DNA of 64,000 nucleotides from contig OZ253960.1 of assembly GCA_965267435.1 (NCBI GenBank), positions 1,798,001 to 1,862,000 on the forward strand, in the 5' to 3' direction. Below the pieces are notes generated by a model. The model saw nothing but the letters and a program-made list of their open reading frames with translations, did no database searches and had not been told where the DNA came from. The position numbers were made by a program, and so were the translations under genes. Each line of letters opens with the position of its first letter. Position 1 is the stretch's first letter. The stretch comes from JAWPMT01 sp965267435. GTDB taxonomy: Bacteria; Bacteroidota; Bacteroidia; Cytophagales; Cyclobacteriaceae. This document shows positions 8,735 through 16,636 of the stretch, one piece after another.

Positions 8735-8741
8735 GTATCAG

Positions 8742-8778
8742 CAACTATTGTATGTACAAATGTACGTCAGGATAGTTG
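8742..8778. promoter_or_regulatory. marR-type operator: marR promoter with overlapping operator dyads
   Basis: The minus strand has TACATTTG (8764-8757), an exact TAnnTTTG -7 box. TTGTATGTACAA (8748-8759), a TTGTA-N2-TACAA dyad, overlaps it and the expected start of transcription. A wider inverted repeat CAACTAT (8742-8748) / ATAGTTG (8772-8778) encloses both. Binding here would block transcription of marR and the downstream operon. Confidence 0.65.
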
Positions 8779-8825
8779 AAAGGTTTGAAGTCATCAACCA
8801 AAAATTTGGAAAAACTTACCGGGAT

Positions 8826-9203
8826 TTAGAACATCCCGTTATCATGGGCCTGGGATTCAGGCACCTTTTGGATAGCATCCCAGTGCTCAACGATCTTTGC
8901 ATTGGCATCGAAGCGAAAGAAATCCATTGTCACATATTCCTCATTGCCCGGCCAGGTCTGACGTGTGTGCAGCGCAACCTGGTTCCCTTCCGCGACACTA
9001 CGCAGAAATTGTATGGACTTATCTGGATACTCAGATTGCATCCTTTTGAAGTAGTCAATAAAGCCTTGCTTGCCATCTACCACGTCAGGATTGTGTTGAA
9101 TGTACTGGTCACCCACATATTCGGTGACGGCTTTTTCGGGATCTCCAAGATACGCAGTACGGTAAAATGCGATGGCGTTGGCCTTGTTCTTTTCGAGGTC
9201 CAT
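8826..9203 (-). CDS. SnoaL-like / NTF2-fold protein
   Basis: 125 residues. The segment EKAVTEYVGDQYIQHNPDVVDGKQGFIDYF and the C-terminal FFRFDANAKIVEHWDAIQKVPE are characteristic of the SnoaL-like polyketide-cyclase/NTF2-fold group, where the conserved H-N-P and E-H-W-D residues line a hydrophobic pocket. Members include steroid isomerases, polyketide cyclases and many uncharacterised proteins of about this size. It is 91 nt upstream of marR on the same strand, and the marR promoter lies between them, so it is probably a separate unit. No signal peptide. The substrate is unknown. Confidence 0.8.
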   Translation of the reverse strand: MDLEKNKANAIAFYRTAYLGDPEKAVTEYVGDQYIQHNPDVVDGKQGFIDYFKRMQSEYPDKSIQFLRSVAEGNQVALHTRQTWPGNEEYVTMDFFRFDANAKIVEHWDAIQKVPESQAHDNGMF

Positions 9204-9280
9204 GAAGTCAGAATTAGAGATTGGATGATATAATAAACCCGATGCGTGACGATTGATTCACCTTGCGGAAAATTTATTTG

Positions 9281-9339
9281 GTACTAAAAAATAGAACATA
9301 TCTACAAAGCCTCCGTATATTAGTTCTACAAATTAGTAC
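9281..9339. promoter_or_regulatory. Paired PadR-type operator dyads upstream of padR/permease operon 1
   Basis: Two copies of the dyad GTWCTA-N5-TAGWAC: GTACTA/TAGAAC at 9281-9297 and GTTCTA/TAGTAC at 9323-9339, with centres 42 bp apart (about four turns). The second ends 3 nt before the padR start codon. Together they also form a larger inverted repeat (GGTACTAA-N4-TAGAAC and its complement). Position and symmetry fit autoregulation by the PadR protein. Confidence 0.6.
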
Positions 9340-9342
9340 CTT

Positions 9343-9684
9343 ATGAAAGAATCAAAGCTTGGGGACTTCGAAGAAAACCTGATGCTAATCGTCGGCATCC
9401 TTGACAAAGAGGCCTACACCTATAAAATTGCTGAGGAGTACGAAGAGCAAACTTCAAAGACAGTATCCATTGGCTCAGTGCACTCCACCCTTGAGCGGCT
9501 GACAAAAAAGGGGTTTCTCAAATCTGAGATGGGCGCACCCACTGCTGAACGAGGTGGTAGACGCAAGCGCATTTATGAAATCACAGCTGCTGGCTACAAG
9601 GCGCTGGAGACTTCGCGTGATCTCAAGCTTTCCCTCTGGCAGCAGTTCCCTCACTTTAGCACAGCTAAGTTTAGCGTTGCTTGA
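9343..9684 (+). CDS. PadR-family transcriptional regulator
   Basis: 113 residues. The protein starts with GDFEENLMLIVGIL, then has the winged-helix core with YKIAEEYEEQTSKTVSIGSVHSTLERLTKKGFLKSEMG and a basic wing (AERGGRRKRIYEITAAGYKALE), the PadR signature. It lacks the long C-terminal helix of PadR-s1 proteins, as is usual for small PadR regulators next to ABC permeases. It precedes a FtsX-like permease: the TGA at 9682-9684 lies 2 nt before the chosen permease start. Upstream dyads at 9281-9339 are candidate self-operators. Such pairs usually respond to membrane-active compounds; the signal here is unknown. Confidence 0.88.
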   Translation: MKESKLGDFEENLMLIVGILDKEAYTYKIAEEYEEQTSKTVSIGSVHSTLERLTKKGFLKSEMGAPTAERGGRRKRIYEITAAGYKALETSRDLKLSLWQQFPHFSTAKFSVA

Positions 9685-9686
9685 TC

Positions 9687-12284
9687 ATGGATCCTCAACC
9701 ACCCAAACTGGCGCAAAGGCTGCTGTTTCTCTTCCTACGCGAAGACCTTGCCGAAGAAGTGGAAGGCGATCTGGATGAAAAATTTCGCTCCATGACTGTC
9801 AAGCACTCCCTGAAACGGGCACGCCGCAACTACTGGTTTCAGGTTCTCGGCTACTGCCGACCCTTTGCTTTCAAATATTTCAGATTCCAATCTCCAACAA
9901 CCATGATGGGACACAACTTGCTTATCAGCTATCGCATCCTTCTCAAAAACAAGTTCTTTTCCCTCATCAACATCGGTGGCCTGGCCATGGGCATGACCGT
10001 CGCCATACTTATCGGGCTATGGATCCACGATGAACTTTCTTTCAATCGCAACCACGATGACTATGACCGCATCGTGCAGGTGTTGCGTAAAAATTATGTA
10101 GCTGACGAGACCTTTGTCAACAGTTCACTGCCGGGGATGACCAGCGTCTACCTGGCCGACAACTATGACAACTACTTCGAATACCTGTCTGCCACGTTCT
10201 TTCGCCCCAGCCCCCAGACGGTCCAGGTCGGCGACCGCTCGTTTGAAGAGATGGGCTATTACTTCCAACCGGATGCCCCTCACCTACTGACGCTGACAAT
10301 GAAGTCCGGCACAAGGGACGGCTTGCAAGATCCCGGTCAGGTACTTATCTCAGAGTCGTTGGCCACCAAGCTGTTTGGAGAAGAAGAGGCGTATGGGGAG
10401 ATCATTACCCTCAATGCCTCCGCCAGTCTGCAAGTGGCGGGTGTCTATAAAGACCTACCCCACAATTCGACTTTTGCCGAAGTAACATTCATAGGCTCCA
10501 TGCAGCTGTTTTACAACGAGGAAAACCCGTATGCGTGGGACAACTACAACATGAAGCTCTTCGGCGTATTGCGCCCACAGGTCGACATCAACGATGCCTC
10601 CCTGGCGATCCAGGAGACCTTGCAGCCGCACGTGGAAGACTTTAATGGGACAGTGCATCTCACGCTCCTACCCATGAAGGATTGGCACTTGCGCTCCTAC
10701 TTCAAGAACGGCGAACCGGCCACGAGCAAGCGCATGCAATTCCTGCGACTCTACGCCTTGATTGGTGTGTTTGTGCTGCTGATTGCCTGCATCAACTTTA
10801 TGAATCTCAATACGGCTCGTTACCAAACACGTGCAAAGGAAGTCGGTATTCGCAAAGCGATGGGGTCCTACCGTTCCCGATTGATTGGACAGTTTCTGAC
10901 AGAATCGACCTTGTATGCTGTCACCGCCCTGGTCGTCGCCTTGATTGGTGCAGGGCTTCTCCTGCCATGGTTCAATGATATTGCTGATAAGCAGCTCGCC
11001 TTTCCCTGGGTCAGCCCTGGGTTCTGGCTGCTTTGCCTCCTCTTTGCAGTATCCTCAGGTCTCCTCGCTGGCAGCTACCCCGCACTCATGCTGTCTTCCT
11101 TTGACCCCATCGGTGCACTAAAAGGTAATTTATCACAGGGCAGAGCGAGTGCCTGGATGAGAAAATTGTTGGTCATCTTTCAGTTTACCGTTTCGGTGGT
11201 ACTGATCGTCGGAACGATCACTGTCTATAGACAGATCCATCACGCCAAAAATCGATCCACCGGTTACAATCAGGAGCGACTCATCACTGTCGTAGGTAGA
11301 TCTGATGAATATTATAAGAAGCAGGAACTGCTCCGGGATGAGCTGCTGAAAACGAATGTCGTCGAGGAGGTGGGAATGGCTAACTACCCATTGACTACCA
11401 CCCTTGGCAACAACAATGGTTTTGGGCTGCGAGGCGAGGCACGACCCTTTCAGACCACTTTCAACACCATCTACGTCTCTGCCGAATATGGCAAGGCCAC
11501 GCAATGGGAGCTGGTTGCAGGCAGGGAGTTTAACCCTGACCTCGATGAAAGTGCCTCGATCATTGTAAGTGAATCTGCTGTCAGAGAAATGGGCCTGAGT
11601 GACCCCATCGGTAAAGAGATCACCTCACGCAGTGAACGAAATGGTCATACGGTGTTCCGAATCATTGGCGTCGTCAAGGACATGATCAAGGGCTCTCCAT
11701 TCCAACCACCTGTACCACTCATGCTATTTGTCCCTGACTTCCCCCTGACCTACTCCTTTGTGCGAATAAGAGAGGGCGCGGATCTTGCGGTGGCCCTGGG
11801 TAAAATTGAAGAGACGTACAAATCGGTCGCTCCCTCCAACCCTTTCAACTTCCAATTTGTGGATGATGACTACCTGACGAAGTTTCGATCCGAAGAGCAA
11901 CTCGGCGGACTGGCTGCATTCTTCAGTGTGCTGGCCATCCTCATCAGTTGCCTTGGGCTGCTGGGTCTGTCAGCCTATGTCGTGAATCGCAGAGTGAAAG
12001 AAATCGGTATCCGAAAGGTGCTGGGTGCTACAAGTTCGCAGCTTTGGCAAATGCTCAGCAGTGACTTTGGGGTATTGGTACTGATTGCCTGTGGGATTGC
12101 TATCCCGCTCTCATGGTATGTCATGAGCGGCTGGCTCGAGGGCTATGAATACAAGATCGCAGTGGACGTGTGGACCCTGGCATTTGCGGCGCTGTCATGC
12201 GTAGTCGTCACATTAGCGACAGTGAGCTACCATGCCGTTCGCGCTTCGAGGGCAAACCCGGTCGATAGTCTTAGGTCTGAGTAA
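9687..12284 (+). CDS. ABC transporter permease, MacB/FtsX type, with permease prefix domain 2
   Basis: 865 residues from the ATG at 9687 (MDPQPPKL); a TTG at 9681 overlapping the padR stop is the alternative. The N-terminus (LAQRLLFLFLREDLAEEVEGDLDEKF) is the 'permease prefix' segment found in PadR-linked Bacteroidota permeases. A long periplasmic MacB-like domain follows the first membrane helix (FSLINIGGLAMGMTVAILIGLWI). Then comes the first FtsX domain (LIACINFMNLNTARYQTRAKEVGIRKAMGS), a second periplasmic domain, and the second FtsX domain (VNRRVKEIGIRKVLGAT). The two E-V/I-G-I-R-K motifs are the coupling segments that contact the ATPase. No ATPase gene is adjacent. It likely exports or extracts a lipid or peptide, possibly for stress resistance. 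Confidence 0.9.
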   Translation: MDPQPPKLAQRLLFLFLREDLAEEVEGDLDEKFRSMTVKHSLKRARRNYWFQVLGYCRPFAFKYFRFQSPTTMMGHNLLISYRILLKNKFFSLINIGGLAMGMTVAILIGLWIHDELSFNRNHDDYDRIVQVLRKNYVADETFVNSSLPGMTSVYLADNYDNYFEYLSATFFRPSPQTVQVGDRSFEEMGYYFQPDAPHLLTLTMKSGTRDGLQDPGQVLISESLATKLFGEEEAYGEIITLNASASLQVAGVYKDLPHNSTFAEVTFIGSMQLFYNEENPYAWDNYNMKLFGVLRPQVDINDASLAIQETLQPHVEDFNGTVHLTLLPMKDWHLRSYFKNGEPATSKRMQFLRLYALIGVFVLLIACINFMNLNTARYQTRAKEVGIRKAMGSYRSRLIGQFLTESTLYAVTALVVALIGAGLLLPWFNDIADKQLAFPWVSPGFWLLCLLFAVSSGLLAGSYPALMLSSFDPIGALKGNLSQGRASAWMRKLLVIFQFTVSVVLIVGTITVYRQIHHAKNRSTGYNQERLITVVGRSDEYYKKQELLRDELLKTNVVEEVGMANYPLTTTLGNNNGFGLRGEARPFQTTFNTIYVSAEYGKATQWELVAGREFNPDLDESASIIVSESAVREMGLSDPIGKEITSRSERNGHTVFRIIGVVKDMIKGSPFQPPVPLMLFVPDFPLTYSFVRIREGADLAVALGKIEETYKSVAPSNPFNFQFVDDDYLTKFRSEEQLGGLAAFFSVLAILISCLGLLGLSAYVVNRRVKEIGIRKVLGATSSQLWQMLSSDFGVLVLIACGIAIPLSWYVMSGWLEGYEYKIAVDVWTLAFAALSCVVVTLATVSYHAVRASRANPVDSLRSE

Positions 12285-12288
12285 GCAA

Positions 12289-15249
12289 CTACCTGCCGAC
12301 CAAGACGAACGCACCCCAATAGTACGGATGGGCGTACTGCCTCCGGGTGGTCATTTGAGCATGTCGAAAGGCCTCCAGCTTATCGGTGGACTCGATATAC
12401 TTTTCATAAAAGGCGATCATGAAGTCCTTGGTCGCCTCGTCATCTACCTTCCATAAACTGGTGATCACGCTGGCCGCTCCGGCGGCCTGGAATGCCCGCT
12501 GCAAGCCATAGACGCCCTCCCCAGCATCGAAGGCGCCCAGACCTGTTTCACACGCGGAGAGAATCACCATGTCCGTCGACTCCAGGTCCAGCTGCTGGGC
12601 CTCATAGGCGGTCAGTATGCCATCGTGGGAAGCACCGAGGACGTCCGCCTGGTAGTAATTCACGACACCAGACAAGAGCAAGCCCGAGTTCACCAGGGCA
12701 TTGAAGCTTCGGAAAGCACTGCTGGTACGTCCCTCTACGGGAGACCAGTAGCCATGTGTGGCAACATGCAGAATATCAGGTGAAGACAGTTCATGAAGTA
12801 CGTCCTCGGTGGCAGCCCCTCCCAGGTAGGTATCGACTGCCACTCGCTGTTTTTGCAGGGCTTGCTCAATCGCCACGACTTCGACTTCCGTCCCAGGTAA
12901 GTCTGAAATCTCCGCATTGCGAAAGTTGCGGACGAATGAGCGCATGCCTCCGGCGGCCACTGTGGGTTGATAGTCCGATATCTCGTAACTGGGTCTTCCG
13001 ATCAGCACAGATTGTCTGAGATCCGCTTCGTCTCCTTTCTGGATGAGGTCCTGTGTGCTGGTAAAATATTGGATCTCCATCTCATCAAGGAGGAACTTGC
13101 CGGTTTCGGGATTCCGCAGCGTAGGTAAATTGATGAGGTGAAAGATCCCATCCGGCGCGAAGTAAAGCTTATCCACATCCTGCAGGTGGGGCTTGAGGGG
13201 CTGCCAGTACCTTTCGTAAGACTGCTCATCCTCCAGCTGATACTGAATGGCATTGCGATAATAGTCGTAGAATCTTTCATCCAGGGCCGCAGCATCTTCA
13301 CTGAAGTAGATCACTTCGACATGATCGGCGTTCCACTTCAAAAGGTAGGCAGCATAATACGCTTCATCTGATAGATAAGCCTGATCGCGCCATGTGAAGC
13401 GCACGACTTCCACCGCGGCCTCCCCCTCCTTTAGCTGTGACCTCACGTCCTTCCAACTGGGCTCGTCCACTGTGACCGTCTTTTTAAAATCGCGAGCAAG
13501 CGTGGCCAATCGATTTTCCAGCTGATCGATCTCAGTCTGCAGTGCTTCCAGTGTATCGGTCGAAAGCGTCGTGGCCAAAGGATTTTCTGTGGCAGTAGCG
13601 TTGAGGGACTGCGCGACTCCCTGATCACTTTGTGTCATCTGGTACAGGCGTATTAATTCCTCCTTCTTTTCCAACCATTGGCTGTACAGATCAGCAACTT
13701 CCGGGCTGCTCGAACGAAGAAAGGCCTGCCGTTTCTTTCTGGCACCCCGGAGGGCGATTGATTTCGTCAATAACGTGTTGTCGAACGCCTGATTGGCAAG
13801 GTCGGGAGAATAGGACTGCTCCTGAAGCTGGGCCTTTCTGACGAAGGAATGGAAGTTGTCATACCCATCTCTCAGCTTGGTGTTGTAATAAGCCACAAAG
13901 GCCTTCTCGCCAAAGGTGAGGATCATGTCGTTGAGCCATTTGATGTTTTGCCGGTACAGGTCACGATAGGCCTTCAGCGATTCCTGGTAATCGCCATCTC
14001 TCATCAGAAAATAGGCGTAATCCGCCATCGGTCTCGTAGCGAGCGAAAAGTCTCTGGTTTCCTCCAACTGCTGAAGGACGCCTTCATACAGCGAGCGGTA
14101 CCTATGGTCCCTCAGGAATCCGTAGCGCTGTGCCTTGGCACTCTTCAGGGCATAGGTCAGAGGATATAGCTGCTCGTATTTCTCGTAATAGGTATCTGAC
14201 TCAGCGATAGCAGTAGCATAATCGTTCAGTTCTCCCCGCTTCGCATCGAACAATGACAAGTAGGGCATGTAATAGGTCGGGTAGTTAGGATATTGCGCGG
14301 TCAAGGCCCGGTGCATCTTTCGTTGCGCTTCATCGGCGTCTGCCCAGCCTTTGCGTGCTTCTTTCCACATCCGGATGGACTCAAAGCCCAGACCTTCATT
14401 GATCTTTCGCGACTGCTCGTAGGGGTCGTAGCCCAGATCAGCGGGCATTGTCGCACCCATGATGTCATAAAGCTCATTAGAATCCCTGATGTAGGCAGCG
14501 TAATCGCCAATACTCAGAGCGTAAAACGTGGACATGGTCTTATCATATATTCTGTAGGTGACGCGATAGAGCGAGTCAGCCTGGCTACCCAATTCATTGT
14601 TGAGATCCATGAGACGCTCTGCCTGCTGGAACTGCCCCATTTTCATGAGGAAATAGAAGTAGTTGAAAAGGATGACCGGTTCCTCTCGTTTCCCTTCTTC
14701 CACAAGCTGGTAGGCTATGGTGTACAATTCCTCCGCTCGGGAAAAATCTCCAATGGTTTCAAAGTAGTTGGCAATAGAAGAATAGTTATTGAAAGTCTGC
14801 AGCGTATCGTGCTTCTGCAGAAATCGCAGTGCTTCCTTCCCAAATGCGGGATCACGCTTCTTGGCAAACTCCATCTGATATTCATAGAGCCATTCCATCA
14901 CTGGTGTATCGTAAGAATCCGGCTTTTGCACTTCCTTATTGAACTGCAGTTGTTCATTGGCCTTTTTCTCGTATTCCGTGGCAGTTTCCTCCTCACCAAA
15001 CAGGGTTCGGTAGATATTGCCGATAATGAAATAGTTGCTATAGGTCTGCAGCTCTTCATTGTCGTCCAGCAAAGCGACAGCTGCCTCCGTCAGCTGGAGG
15101 GCTTTGGCGGTATCAGCACCCTGCATATACACCTCCGTGTAAGCGGCCTCAAAGTCTGCCTGGGTTTGTGCAAAAGATGATGCATAGGGGAAGCACAAGG
15201 ACACGATGAGTATGACTCGCGCCAATCGGCTGGTCATGAATGATATCAT
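12289..15249 (-). CDS. Secreted TPR-CHAT protease-like protein
   Basis: 986 residues. An N-terminal signal sequence (cleavage near SSFAQ) is followed by about 550 residues of helical tetratricopeptide-like repeats (for example DFSRAEELYTIAYQLVEEG) and a coiled-coil stretch near 540-600. The C-terminal CHAT domain has the catalytic His in ILHVATHGYW and the catalytic Cys in DMVILSACETGLG, then GEGVYGLQRAFQAAGAASVITSLW. CHAT is a caspase-like cysteine peptidase fold; TPR-CHAT proteins can be effectors activated by partner binding (for example Craspase Csx29). This one has a signal peptide and no CRISPR or gasdermin neighbour, so an extracytoplasmic housekeeping or signalling role is likelier. 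It converges on the permease gene with a 4-nt gap. Confidence 0.9.
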   Translation of the reverse strand: MISFMTSRLARVILIVSLCFPYASSFAQTQADFEAAYTEVYMQGADTAKALQLTEAAVALLDDNEELQTYSNYFIIGNIYRTLFGEEETATEYEKKANEQLQFNKEVQKPDSYDTPVMEWLYEYQMEFAKKRDPAFGKEALRFLQKHDTLQTFNNYSSIANYFETIGDFSRAEELYTIAYQLVEEGKREEPVILFNYFYFLMKMGQFQQAERLMDLNNELGSQADSLYRVTYRIYDKTMSTFYALSIGDYAAYIRDSNELYDIMGATMPADLGYDPYEQSRKINEGLGFESIRMWKEARKGWADADEAQRKMHRALTAQYPNYPTYYMPYLSLFDAKRGELNDYATAIAESDTYYEKYEQLYPLTYALKSAKAQRYGFLRDHRYRSLYEGVLQQLEETRDFSLATRPMADYAYFLMRDGDYQESLKAYRDLYRQNIKWLNDMILTFGEKAFVAYYNTKLRDGYDNFHSFVRKAQLQEQSYSPDLANQAFDNTLLTKSIALRGARKKRQAFLRSSSPEVADLYSQWLEKKEELIRLYQMTQSDQGVAQSLNATATENPLATTLSTDTLEALQTEIDQLENRLATLARDFKKTVTVDEPSWKDVRSQLKEGEAAVEVVRFTWRDQAYLSDEAYYAAYLLKWNADHVEVIYFSEDAAALDERFYDYYRNAIQYQLEDEQSYERYWQPLKPHLQDVDKLYFAPDGIFHLINLPTLRNPETGKFLLDEMEIQYFTSTQDLIQKGDEADLRQSVLIGRPSYEISDYQPTVAAGGMRSFVRNFRNAEISDLPGTEVEVVAIEQALQKQRVAVDTYLGGAATEDVLHELSSPDILHVATHGYWSPVEGRTSSAFRSFNALVNSGLLLSGVVNYYQADVLGASHDGILTAYEAQQLDLESTDMVILSACETGLGAFDAGEGVYGLQRAFQAAGAASVITSLWKVDDEATKDFMIAFYEKYIESTDKLEAFRHAQMTTRRQYAHPYYWGAFVLVGR

Positions 15250-15542
15250 GACTTTGAAGTTATGAAAAAACTAAACGGCTCAAAGGAAACGGATCTCATT
15301 CACCTACAACGTTCTCAAGACCAAAGCAATTAGATGGTGTGATGATTTTCCCCGAAAGAAACCTTACTAATTGTAACGCTGAGATGATTTCTTTGAAATT
15401 TTTTTATAGTCAAATACCAAGTATTGCGATATTCAATATCCATCTATAAATTCAAGCGATAGAAAATTTCAGCAATCTTGTAGTCCTTACAGGAAATACA
15501 CTCCATTCAAGCCGTCATTTGGAATAAAAAGATGTTTTAGAG
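15250..15542. other. Intergenic region between divergent CHAT and small-protein genes
   Basis: 293 bases, AT-richer than the neighbouring genes, containing the start regions of both divergent genes. The only structure seen is a short palindrome GATATT-C-AATATC at 15428-15440. No consensus promoter, RNA gene or ORF is convincing. Confidence 0.4.
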
Positions 15543-15764
15543 ATGATAGAATTTTTGCAGCGCCACCCGGATTATCTTTTACTGTTTTTCTTAATCCTAT
15601 TCGCAATCATCAAAGTAATGATTTCCATTGTTCAAGCTGATGATCATGATACTTCAAACGATGACGACGATAGCGGTGGCATACTAGAACCAGACCCAAT
15701 CTTAGATTTGCCCCCGGGTGTGAGTTTGCCCACAAATAAAAGAAGTCCGGAGTTGGTGGACTAG
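15543..15764 (+). CDS. Small single-pass membrane protein with acidic and Pro-rich tail
   Basis: 73 residues. One strong membrane helix (about 10-31, YLLLFFLILFAIIKVMISIV) is followed by a very acidic run (DDHDTSNDDDDSGG) and a proline-rich tail with LDLPPGVSLPTN. The composition is unlike random sequence, and the tail pattern resembles that of other small uncharacterised Bacteroidota proteins. Its stop codon shares the palindrome CTAG (15761-15764) with the stop codon of the convergent blh gene. No function can be assigned. Confidence 0.55.
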   Translation: MIEFLQRHPDYLLLFFLILFAIIKVMISIVQADDHDTSNDDDDSGGILEPDPILDLPPGVSLPTNKRSPELVD

Positions 15765-16636
15765 GATTGGTAAAACCAAGACATCACGATCGCGTGTGGA
15801 AGCGTAATTAGCGCTATGAGGATGAAGAAGACGGTCAGTTGAGGCATTGGCATCTCAAAAAACACTGTGCCGACGATGGCCAAACCTATCCCCAGAATAC
15901 TGATGATCGTGAACGGAGCTGATAATTTTGCCCATTTCCTTAAATCAAAACCTATTTCCACTTCTTTCAGGCCTCTCAATTGCGCCTTAACAGCATCTAC
16001 CGAATGCCAAAACACAAAGAATAAAGCGAAACTCAGAAGAAGTGTAGTATTCCATGATAAGACGAAAATCATGGCCAGTTCCGGCAACTCCTTGCTCAGT
16101 GCCTGCGATCGTACGTAAGCCAAGATACCAGAAAAGGCACCAAACAAACCCAACGCTATAAGTAGGCTATTTTGTGCTATGATTAGCCAAATACGCTCTT
16201 CGACAAGGTAGGGAACCAATAAGGATTTCACTTCGGAAGCATGAGTAAAAAGAACTATCGCGAGCACCAAGGCTCCCCATGTCATAGAAGCTGCGAGCAC
16301 CCAAGGGGATCGACCCAAATAGCCCAATTGGGCTTCGCCAAAATGGTAGGCTGACACGAAGAGAAAGACCAGCAAAGCCCACGTTGGCAAGAGCCACCAC
16401 ACTATCCCATACATCAAAATCGTCACCAGGTATCTCGCCAAAAAAGCCAATCGTGGATGATGATAGCTGGGCCGACCGTTCAAAACATTGAAAAGGACAT
16501 GGTCAGTGGCTCCATGAGGAATGCCGAAGACCACAATCAAAACCAAGGCTATTGCGGTCGAGTGAGCCCCATCAGTGAGTAATGAGCTCAGGAGAACGCT
16601 GAGCATCACTATAATCAGTTTCGGTAGAAGTGGCAT
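15761..16636 (-). CDS. blh: Brp/Blh-family beta-carotene 15,15'-dioxygenase
   Basis: 291 residues, very hydrophobic with about eight membrane helices. Conserved iron-ligand histidines are visible in FGIPHGATDHVLF, in SAYHFGEAQ, in FVFWHSVDAV and in ITLPHAIVMSW, the four-His pattern of Brp/Blh proteins. The enzyme splits beta-carotene into two retinal molecules. It is the last gene of the rhodopsin-crtY-blh operon and overlaps the lycopene cyclase gene by 65 nt, so the three genes together supply and use retinal. A start 10 codons downstream (16606) is also possible and would reduce the overlap to 35 nt. Confidence 0.92.
   Translation of the reverse strand: MPLLPKLIIVMLSVLLSSLLTDGAHSTAIALVLIVVFGIPHGATDHVLFNVLNGRPSYHHPRLAFLARYLVTILMYGIVWWLLPTWALLVFLFVSAYHFGEAQLGYLGRSPWVLAASMTWGALVLAIVLFTHASEVKSLLVPYLVEERIWLIIAQNSLLIALGLFGAFSGILAYVRSQALSKELPELAMIFVLSWNTTLLLSFALFFVFWHSVDAVKAQLRGLKEVEIGFDLRKWAKLSAPFTIISILGIGLAIVGTVFFEMPMPQLTVFFILIALITLPHAIVMSWFYQS

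Noticed and set aside
14293..15180. A long open frame (295 codons) on the plus strand opposite the TPR-CHAT gene
   Set aside because: Antisense to a gene with clear signal peptide and domain structure; its own translation shows no family features.
12289..15249. CRISPR- or gasdermin-linked CHAT defence effector
   Set aside because: The protein is exported and no Cas, gasdermin or sensor gene is adjacent.
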